Assembly (NCBI GenBank): GCA_946803715.1
Contig: CAMPET010000035.1
Span: 42,371 to 52,713 of the forward strand
DNA: 10,343 nt
Reading direction: 5' to 3'
From: Beroe ovata
Taxonomy: Eukaryota > Ctenophora > Nuda > Beroida > Beroidae
Made by a program: the position numbers and the translations under genes. This document shows, one piece after another, positions 1 through 10,343 of the stretch. The notes beneath the pieces are model-generated. The model saw nothing but the letters and a program-made list of their open reading frames with translations. It was not told the DNA's origin and ran no database searches. Every line of letters begins with the position of its first letter. Position 1 is the stretch's first letter.

Positions 1-39
<39 letters not shown>
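1..39. repeat. Poly-C run at the window edge
   Basis: Thirty-nine consecutive C's open the window, followed by C-rich and then CA-rich sequence. It may be a real C-rich satellite edge or a sequencing artefact: poly-G reads from two-colour chemistry, seen on the other strand. Confidence 0.95.
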
Positions 40-58
40 ATACATATATACTCATACA

Positions 59-162
59 CCCCCACCCCCCACCCCTCCCCCCTACACCCACACACCCACA
101 CACACACACACACACATACACACACACTCACACACCCACACACACTCACACACACATACACA
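59..162. repeat. Degenerate C-rich to (CA)n microsatellite
   Basis: Runs of CCCCAC give way to CACACA with scattered T's. The gradual change from the poly-C edge suggests a genuine low-complexity block rather than pure artefact. Confidence 0.85.
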
Positions 163-1103
163 GATTGGTTCCGATGTTTAAACACATCAATATAACTCAA
201 TATTATCAAACAAACAAACATAATATATGCTGAATTTTTATATTTCGAATTGAGTAAAAGACCGAGAAATTGTGAAATATTGTCGAAATAGCATTGCTGC
301 ATCACGAATTGTCCTTGTATTACACCACACCCACGCCCAAATGCATTATTGCACGTACTAATCCACTCCAAGTGCAGAGAACTGAATTTCGTCGTAAACA
401 TTAAACCTTCCCTTCGGAAATAGAGGCTTCCGATCAAAGGAGATATTCATTATTGGATATGATTGATCAATGATACATTATTAACTTTGGTTAAAAATAC
501 ACGCGTGGGTTCATCTGAATTGTTTCCCAGCTTGTAGGTACAGGGTACTCAAACATAGAATTGGGAAACAGGCTTACTTTTGGTGGTGAAGTAAGGAGCC
601 CTCAAAGTATAGTTGGCAGTAAAATCTGAATCGTAGTTATTGTTGGTAAACTAACTGAGCATCCAAGAGCGGACAATAAAATTGCATTTTCCGAATAGGC
701 ATCCCTATTCAGAGATACTATCAGATAGATGAGTGCCTCTATAATGGTGAATAACTCCCCCTATTTGGGCTATTCAGGATCCAGACCCCCAATCTAGCAA
801 TAGGGTACAATTCTATCTGTCGGTTTTACACTTCAAAGCCTCAACACAATAACATTTAACTTCGCGCCTCTCAATGAAATATAGATGACACCAATTATTC
901 CTTTTATGGAGAATGATAGCTGGTTTATGCCCATATATGGTGATAGATTTATGAATATATTCAGTGGGGTGGTCGTATGCAGCAAGGTGATATATAGGTA
1001 CGTCTCCTCAACCAATCTCTCGTGGTCTCAAGTAAAATGTTTGTTGTAACACTGTTGTAAGCTTTATATTCAAACATGTAACAAGTACCTACTACATGAT
1101 TGT

Positions 1104-1119
1104 TTGAACCTAGGTTCAA
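1104..1119. repeat. 16-nt perfect palindrome TTGAACCTAGGTTCAA
   Basis: It is self-complementary, with a third copy of the arm (AGGTTCAA) at 1131-1138. The GGTTCA core resembles a nuclear-receptor half-site, but the arrangement matches no standard element closely. Confidence 0.8.
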
Positions 1120-2150
1120 GACGTCTCATTAGGTTCAATAATGGGACTTTCAAGATTCCACTATAGCAATGTTTCGAATATGAACACTCTTATGATTTCA
1201 AAGTGTGGTTCCAAGGCTTCACACTTATAAATCGGGCCACATTTTAATATATCCACATTATAATATGTAGTAAACGACCATGATATACTACTGTGAAGCA
1301 GGCAAGGGCTGGAAAATGAATAAAGCCCCCATGCCCATATAAGGGATAATTACCCTGAGTTAGAGAGAGAGAGGAAGCGTTAGGGTACTGTGAATAGATC
1401 AGACTCAATGAAAGAAGGTGAACTACTTTTGTTCTACTTGAAGATCAGAGTAATGGTTCAGTCGATTGTTCTCAGGTACAAACACAGACGTACACAAACA
1501 CAGACACTCACTTCCCCTCTCGCTCTCTCCCTTAAGCGGACATTTGACAGTCCCAGACAGATTGCCTGGGAAAGGGAGGGGGGATTGTACGTCAAATTAT
1601 GGTAGAAGTGTACATTGCAGTTCCACTCAAATAATGAAGCAACCATTATGGTGTAATAAAGCAGACAGCGCTGACGTTCATTCAAAAGAAACTCGATTTC
1701 AGCATCCTTGGGATTATCCGAACCTTTTTACCACCAACTCCAATTCGGCCAGATGATTGAATTCATACAAAACATCCATAATGCGATGTGGTCGCTCATC
1801 AGGCATGTTTTCTATGGCTCCGGGTCCAAGCCCGGATCACTCCCATAATTTTTTAGAGTTTTTCCTCTTGATCATGATCTCATTGAATTGCAACCAGACA
1901 TAATACACAAACTCACGTAATTATTACGACACAAACACTTACGTAGAGTGAGTTAACAGCTATTGATGTAGGGCACATATAGTTTCTCTATCTGTGAGTG
2001 CATGACAGATTGATTCATAACCAATCTAACTTAGCAGTTAGCAGTATGTGCTTGTCTGTGTTTGTGGGTGTGTTTGTATCTGTGGCGGCCAAATCAATTT
2101 CATCAGCTAACTTCCGCCTCTCGAGTAAAATTCGTTGGCAGACACATGCA

Positions 2151-2153
2151 GTG

Positions 2154-2218
<65 letters not shown>
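2151..2218. repeat. (TG)n microsatellite inside a 12-bp inverted repeat
   Basis: About 34 TG units with one C interruption. It is flanked by GTTGGCAGACAC (2134-2145) and its exact reverse complement (2215-2226). The open frames of Cys-Val here are translation of the repeat only. Confidence 0.95.
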
Positions 2219-2219
<1 letters not shown>

Positions 2220-2416
2220 TGCCAACACTCACACTCACACGATTCTATGATGCAATCACACTAAGGATCTATCGCAACATGAACAGTTCACGGCACAGTT
2301 CACCTATTCATCACGGATGAATGATCAGCAAATGAAGATGAACTCCATGACTCCTGGATGCTGTCTCCTCTCTGTGCAAATGTCTGCTCACTTACACTCG
2401 TGCTAGACAGGAGTTT

Positions 2417-2460
2417 ATTGCCATGGAAACAGGCAGAAGGAAGTCCATTACCTTGACAAC
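2417..2460. promoter_or_regulatory. Pair of RFX X-box-like motifs
   Basis: ATTGCCATGGAAAC (2417-2430) and ATTACCTTGACAAC (2447-2460) both fit the X-box consensus RYYNYY-N(1-3)-RRNRAC, in the same orientation and 30 bp apart. RFX factors bind such sites in animals. No gene start was seen nearby, so function is unproven. Confidence 0.4.
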
Positions 2461-2568
2461 GCCCAGAAAAGATTCCATCTCATGGCAATGACTCAATTTC
2501 ACGTACACTCTGGACTTTCCACCGTGTTTTAGAAATTTCGCCAGCTCCTCTATAGATCAATATTATAA

Positions 2569-2589
2569 ACTCATGAATTTTTCATGAGT
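2569..2589. repeat. 21-nt inverted repeat
   Basis: ACTCATGAA and TTCATGAGT are separated by TTT. Confidence 0.85.
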
Positions 2590-3078
2590 CCCTCTCACGT
2601 ACTTTCTACAGCCGGGTTAAGAACACGTGGAATAAGTTGTAATACGCTTCGACCTCATGAATAGAGTACATCGATTTATAATTAACTGTAATTATTGTTA
2701 TAAAATAAATATTTCTTACTCAGTGTATGAATATGATTCAGTATAATAGGAGGTTGAAGTGATGTCCAATAATAGGATAATTAACCTCCGATGTGCTGTG
2801 TTATGAGCCAAGAAAAATTGCGTAGAGAGAGAGGAGTTAATGCGTTTTTTCGTGATATTTTATTCGAAAAGTGATTTTTAATTGAAAAGTGGCTTGATAC
2901 TGCGCCGGCTAAGAGAGGAAATTAATTGGAAAACGATCCTTTTTCATGAATATCAGCTATAAATATCACTTTCTTTCAGCATCCACATTTATTCAGTTTT
3001 TTCTTGGAATATGTAAAAAGATAAACTAAAACGTGTAACAGCGATTTTTTGAGAGCACTTGAAAACACACAGGCACTT

Positions 3079-3179
3079 GACACACACATACGCACGCACA
3101 GTGCACACAAACACATACACACAGACACACACACACACACACACNTGACACACACATACACAAATACACACACACAAAT

Positions 3180-3212
<33 letters not shown>

Positions 3213-3215
3213 CAC
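3079..3215. repeat. Imperfect (CA)n microsatellite with one unresolved base
   Basis: CA units are interrupted by T, G and AAA variants. Position 3145 is N, the only ambiguous base in the window, so copy number here is probably not exact. The Thr-His and Cys-Val open frames over it are artefacts of the repeat. Confidence 0.95.
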
Positions 3216-3372
3216 AACGCGCAGCGTGTGTGCGTGTCAATCGGTGATTTCCTCTCTTGCAGTGAAGGTTATACCATTGTATACTCCAGGACTTACTGCA
3301 CCACAAGACCCGCTGGATTTGTCTCACTGCGTGAGTTAGAGGAATAGCTAGAGCACGTACACCACTCAGACT

Positions 3373-3520
3373 TTCACTTACTCACTCACACACTAACTCA
3401 CTCACACACTAACTCACTCATTCACTCACTCATTCACTCACTTGCAATCACTCACTTGCAATCACTCACTATCACTCAATCAATCACTCACTGACTCACT
3501 CACTATCACACACTCACTCC
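3373..3520. repeat. CACT-type tetranucleotide array
   Basis: Tandem ACTC units carry larger local duplications, such as a CACACACTAACTCACT block and a TTGCAATCACTCAC block, each present about twice. On the minus strand it contains 13 copies of GTGAGT between 3380 and 3517. Confidence 0.93.
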
Positions 3521-4036
3521 CTCTCTCTCTATTTGGCATTCCCTCCCCCTCTCTCCCCCTATCATTGACCCTAATTATCATCATAGATTCTGTCAAGTGT
3601 ATGTATATCATTATACCCTGTGATAAATGATAATTATGTAGATTATACATAGGGGGGACGTTATTTCTCATTGCAGACCCTGGACCCTGGTCTGTGATGA
3701 TACTCCTCAGTATTCCCTCAGGGGGAGTATAGGAGGGGTTGGAGGGATGGGGTTCAGGGGTGAAACGGGGGTAGAATTTGTAGGTGAAGGGAGCGGAGGA
3801 TGGAGCTCACGATGAGGGAATATTTGACTTGGGAAGCGGGGAGAGTTGAGGGCCACCTGGCGATATTCAACCTCGCGCACAGAGATCATTCTCCCATATA
3901 TCATATCGGTATTAAACTAAAATACATATTTCAAAAAATCAGCAAATTCCGAATTTGTTGTACACCTGTTTGCTGTCATCACAGTCGTGCAGTGTAAATC
4001 ACCATATAACACAACCTTAGCAGTAACAGTGTATGC

Positions 4037-4087
4037 TGTGTGTGTGTGTGTGTGTGTGTGTCTGTGTGTGTGTGTGTGTGTGTGTGT
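4037..4087. repeat. (TG)n microsatellite
   Basis: About 25 TG units with one C interruption, in presumed intron 9 about 440 bp beyond exon 9. Confidence 0.95.
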
Positions 4088-4342
4088 ATTACTTTGTTAA
4101 ACGGGAATATCTACGACCAGCCGAGTCGCGAATGATCTAGTTGTCGGGAATTTATTACAGAGACCGAAGTATTCGAGCAAATATCTATCTCGAAACTAAC
4201 TTTCTCCAAGCGTACATGTTATACCAAAGATAAGTTTACGGTATAGATTCTGGGTTGAACAACAGCTCAGTATACAATATACATACCTAGCTTGTACATT
4301 ACTCAATCGTAGTATAGGGAGTCTCCATACACTGTATGGCGA

Positions 4343-4367
4343 CTGTCTGTATGGCCCATACAGACAG
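4343..4367. repeat. 25-nt palindrome
   Basis: The arms CTGTCTGTATGG and CCATACAGACAG are perfect complements around a single C. It overlaps the second copy of the donor repeat. Confidence 0.9.
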
Positions 4368-4401
4368 ATTATCCCCCTATTTTCCAACCCCCTAGGATAC
4401 C
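4358..4401. repeat. Direct repeat, second copy of the exon 9 donor region
   Basis: This copy matches 4490-4530 over about 40 bp. The 28 bp ending in CCTAGGATACC are identical; the main difference is a 4-bp ACAG-type expansion. The first copy contains the real exon 9 donor (G|GTATCC on the minus strand), so this copy carries an identical candidate donor exactly 129 nt farther on. Confidence 0.93.
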
Positions 4402-4445
4402 CTGTGGGAGTCTCCCGACCTAGCGTCCACCCTGGTTTGCGGCTG

Positions 4446-4489
4446 CCGACCTAGCGTCCGCCGACCTAGCGTCCGCCGACCTAGTGTCC
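4446..4489. repeat. 15-bp GC-rich minisatellite, three tandem units
   Basis: CCGACCTAGCGTCC(G) starts at 4446, 4461 and 4476, with one more copy at 4415. It lies between the two copies of the exon 9 donor repeat and is more GC-rich than its surroundings. Confidence 0.9.
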
Positions 4490-4500
4490 TATACAGATTA

Positions 4501-8569
<4,069 letters not shown>

Positions 8570-8584
8570 TTTGAGAATAGAGGC

Positions 8585-8602
8585 TCACAGTGAGTTCTTC
8601 AT
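8585..8602 (-). promoter_or_regulatory. Minimal uORF just upstream of the calcineurin A start
   Basis: An ATG at 8602-8600 opens a five-codon frame, MKNSL, that ends in TGA 15 nt before the main ATG and in the same frame. The two ATGs share the preceding context CTCAAAATG. It matters only if the transcript starts upstream of 8602, which the sequence does not show. Confidence 0.5.
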
Positions 8603-8836
8603 TTTGAGGCTAGCAGAGCATTCTACATTAAGTTACAGTTTGATTACTTGTCATTCCTTTCAGTACCGAATCTCATAGAGGGTGAATCTAACCATGAAGG
8701 TCTTGATATACTAAGTTTCTAGTAAAGCCTTCAACCTATCTATGTTTAACATAAATAGAACAGGACAGATCATGAGTGCACACTGTTCAAGCATACCAGG
8801 CAACATTTCATGCACAACATAAAGGGGCGAGAATTT

Positions 8837-8887
8837 GAATCATTTCAAAAATGTGAATCATTTCAAGAATGTGAATCATCTCAAGAA
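8837..8887. repeat. 18-bp triple tandem repeat in the 5' flank
   Basis: GAATCATTTCAA(A/G)AATGT starts at 8837, 8855 and 8873. The units create TTCnnGAA (TTCAAGAA), an arrangement like half of a heat-shock element, about 270-320 bp upstream of the start codon. Confidence 0.9.
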
Positions 8888-9040
8888 GTTATAAACAAAA
8901 TAATAAGTCAAGTTATAGAAATAACTAAACTTTTTAGCCAAATACAACCATAAACTTCAAATAAGCAAGGAAAAATAAAACTTCTGCATTCTAAAAAAAT
9001 TCTTTACATATTTTATTTCTACTTGATTAAATTTTGGCAA

Positions 9041-9071
9041 ACGACGCCGCGCGCAATGTGCGCGGCGTCGT
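9041..9071. repeat. GC-rich 31-nt hairpin in the 5' flank
   Basis: Perfect 12-bp arms ACGACGCCGCGC and GCGCGGCGTCGT surround a short centre that is itself nearly complementary. It is strikingly GC- and CpG-rich within AT-rich sequence, about 470 bp upstream of the start codon. Confidence 0.93.
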
Positions 9072-9852
9072 AACAGCAGATGCATAGGAATTTTTGAATT
9101 GCTGTGTAATCCTTGATCATCTTTTTCTTGATGTTTGTTTGCTATCACCAGAGCTGAAGAACTGCTCTCAGGCCCGTCGGCCGAATGATCTGAGAATCAG
9201 AACTTAATGACTTATTTCGCGTTGGAGAACTCGTATTCATCTTTAACGCGGAACGGATGCTCCAACCTCAAAATTGCTACTGGGATCGTTGTTAATTGAT
9301 TTTGTTCCCACTATTGTTGATTGCTATGTTCTATCACCCGTCTGTGATGCCCAGAATTCCACAGTTCAGTGTGGCCCGGTCTTGCTGTCAGGGATACGCT
9401 TGGCCGAAACCCCAGAACCCCTATACTAAGGTCAAGTGACCGTATCTCAGCTTCAGAATGTCATAGGAAGGCAAATGATAGCAAGGAGCGCAATTGCCAT
9501 GTTAATCTTAGCTTGTACTGTCAATGTTAGCACCAAACCCTTTTCTTTTTGAGATATAAGCAAAAACAATTTTTTCAGCCTAGCGGTCATCATATACTAC
9601 TGGATTACTCCGTTCTCTCTTGCTTGTTGACAAGGGAGGGCCTTACATCTGTAGAGTTACCGCTGATGATTCACAGTTTAGATTCTTCCCTTTTTTATGT
9701 CTTGGATAGAGATCGATATCCTGTATTTTGCTATGTTTGCAGTGTAGATTCCTTCCCTCTATAGCACTATAGATAAGACTTTGGATTACACTTGCATACC
9801 ACTGCCATCGCCTTTAACGTGGGTTCCTGTTTGCGGTAGCAGAAGAGCTAAA

Positions 9853-9867
9853 ACACACACACACACA

Positions 9868-9900
<33 letters not shown>
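9853..9900. repeat. (CA)n microsatellite
   Basis: About 24 CA units with one T interruption. Confidence 0.95.
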
Positions 9901-9902
<2 letters not shown>

Positions 9903-9972
9903 ACCAGTCAGCTGCAGTAACCATAGTCCATACCCAGGTATCCACTAGTCCTCAATACCAACTGAAAATCAT

Positions 9973-10092
9973 CTACTTCTCGAGTTGGGAGCTAGAGATT
10001 CCTACTTCTCGAGTTGGGCGCTAGGGATTCCTACTTCTCGAGTTGGGAGCTACTGATACTACCTATACCTATCTACTTCTCGAGTAGGGAGC
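9973..10092. repeat. 29-bp repeat with CTCGAG core, four units
   Basis: CTACTTCTCGAGTTGGGAGC starts at 9973, 10002, 10031 and 10073, spaced 29, 29 and 42 bp. The last unit changes to CGAGTAGG and so forms a small CTACT/AGTAG hairpin. Confidence 0.93.
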
Positions 10093-10312
10093 TAGTTTGA
10101 TTGTTGATACTACACTAGGATGATATCAGTGTTTGCACCAGCTTCCTCGTAATTGTATCTGATGAATGATAACGTCCCCACTACATCGAACACCCTGTCA
10201 ATCACCGTGCTCACTGATCAACCGATCATCATTGACTATCCGTATCCGTGGCCTTCCAAGTGTCCTTCAATTCCTGATACCTCTTTGCTTGATGCATAAG
10301 TATACTCAGTCG

Positions 10313-10343
<31 letters not shown>
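10313..10343. repeat. (CA)n microsatellite at the window end
   Basis: The window stops inside this CA run, as expected if an assembly contig broke at the repeat. Confidence 0.9.

Larger units (their letters stand above)
8603..10343. other. 5' flank of calcineurin A, no gene recognised
   Basis: This is the presumed promoter side. It holds an 18-bp triple repeat (8837-8887), a GC-rich hairpin (9041-9071), a CA repeat (9853-9900), a 29-bp repeat (9973-10092) and a terminal CA repeat (10313-10343). Parts of 9040-9440 are richer in CpG than the rest and could be promoter sequence. The open frames at 8957-9148 and 9549-9764 match nothing I know. A non-coding first exon cannot be excluded. Confidence 0.6.

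Noticed and set aside
1750-1800. Minus-strand MDVLYEFNH reading, considered as the exon after exon 9
   Set aside because: It resembles AAVLKYENN only loosely; the following conserved strings are absent.
1800-1856. tRNA- or SINE-like segment with a CGGGTCCAAGCCCG stem-loop followed by a T run
   Set aside because: The stem and T run recall a T-arm and Pol III terminator, but no matching acceptor stem or A box was found upstream.
1998-2320. Cys-Val-rich open frames on the plus strand
   Set aside because: They are translations of the TG microsatellite in different frames and have no domain or splice support.
2976-3339. Cys-Val and Thr-His-rich open frames on both strands
   Set aside because: They cover the CA repeat and include the ambiguous base; low complexity, not genes.
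3707-3904. Proline-rich open frame on the minus strand, considered as a calcineurin 3' exon
   Set aside because: No resemblance to the calcineurin C-terminal sequence and no fitting phase.
9549-9764. 71-residue plus-strand open frame
   Set aside because: No recognisable domain, no coding bias visible, and a length expected by chance.

Overview
This is a piece of animal (metazoan) nuclear DNA. It is AT-rich and full of CA/TG microsatellites, and its only gene is split by spliceosomal GT-AG introns. That gene is the catalytic A subunit of calcineurin (PPP3C/CanA, the Ca2+/calmodulin-dependent Ser/Thr phosphatase), on the minus strand. The host cannot be named from the sequence. The conserved protein, the 81-107 nt introns in the 5' half and the microsatellite load suggest an invertebrate, with a sponge or similar early-branching animal as a guess only. 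No bacterial, phage or viral gene was seen, and no novel defence or mobile system.

Gene layout, read from high to low coordinates: the start codon is at 8569. Nine coding exons were reconstructed by hand: 8521-8569, 8308-8413, 8128-8222, 8041 intron side to exon 7916-8040, 7703-7814, 7476-7621 (or 7446-7621), 6638-6777, 5352-5429 and 4530-4624. All eight internal junctions have GT donors, AG acceptors and matching phases. Together they encode about 315 residues without a stop, and carry every metal-binding and catalytic motif of the phosphatase domain (GDIHG, GDYVDRG, RGNHE, HGG, RAHEA). The catalytic residues sit at a constant offset of -3 from human PPP3CA numbering as I recall it, which argues that no exon was missed. 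Exons 1-6 are packed into about 1.1 kb with tiny introns; the later introns are 0.7-1.2 kb. The end of the catalytic domain, the calcineurin B-binding helix, the calmodulin-binding segment and the autoinhibitory segment were not found and presumably lie beyond position 1.

Positions 1-4529 are then intron 9 or beyond. They hold microsatellites, a CACT-type array that reads as repeated GTGAGT on the transcript strand, several perfect palindromes, two RFX X-box-like motifs, and a direct duplication that copies the exon 9 splice donor. Introns 7 and 8 hold an 18-bp minisatellite, pyrimidine-rich duplications and a 31-nt palindrome. The 5' flank (8603-10343) holds a minimal uORF, an 18-bp triple repeat, a GC-rich 31-nt hairpin, and a 29-bp repeat with an XhoI-type CTCGAG core.

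The window begins with 39 C's and ends in a CA repeat, so it may be a whole short contig bounded by repeats. The most interesting points are possible isoform switches in the phosphatase: a stop-free 81-nt intron that could be retained in frame, a tandem donor pair that adds or skips 10 residues, and the duplicated exon 9 donor whose use would cause early termination.
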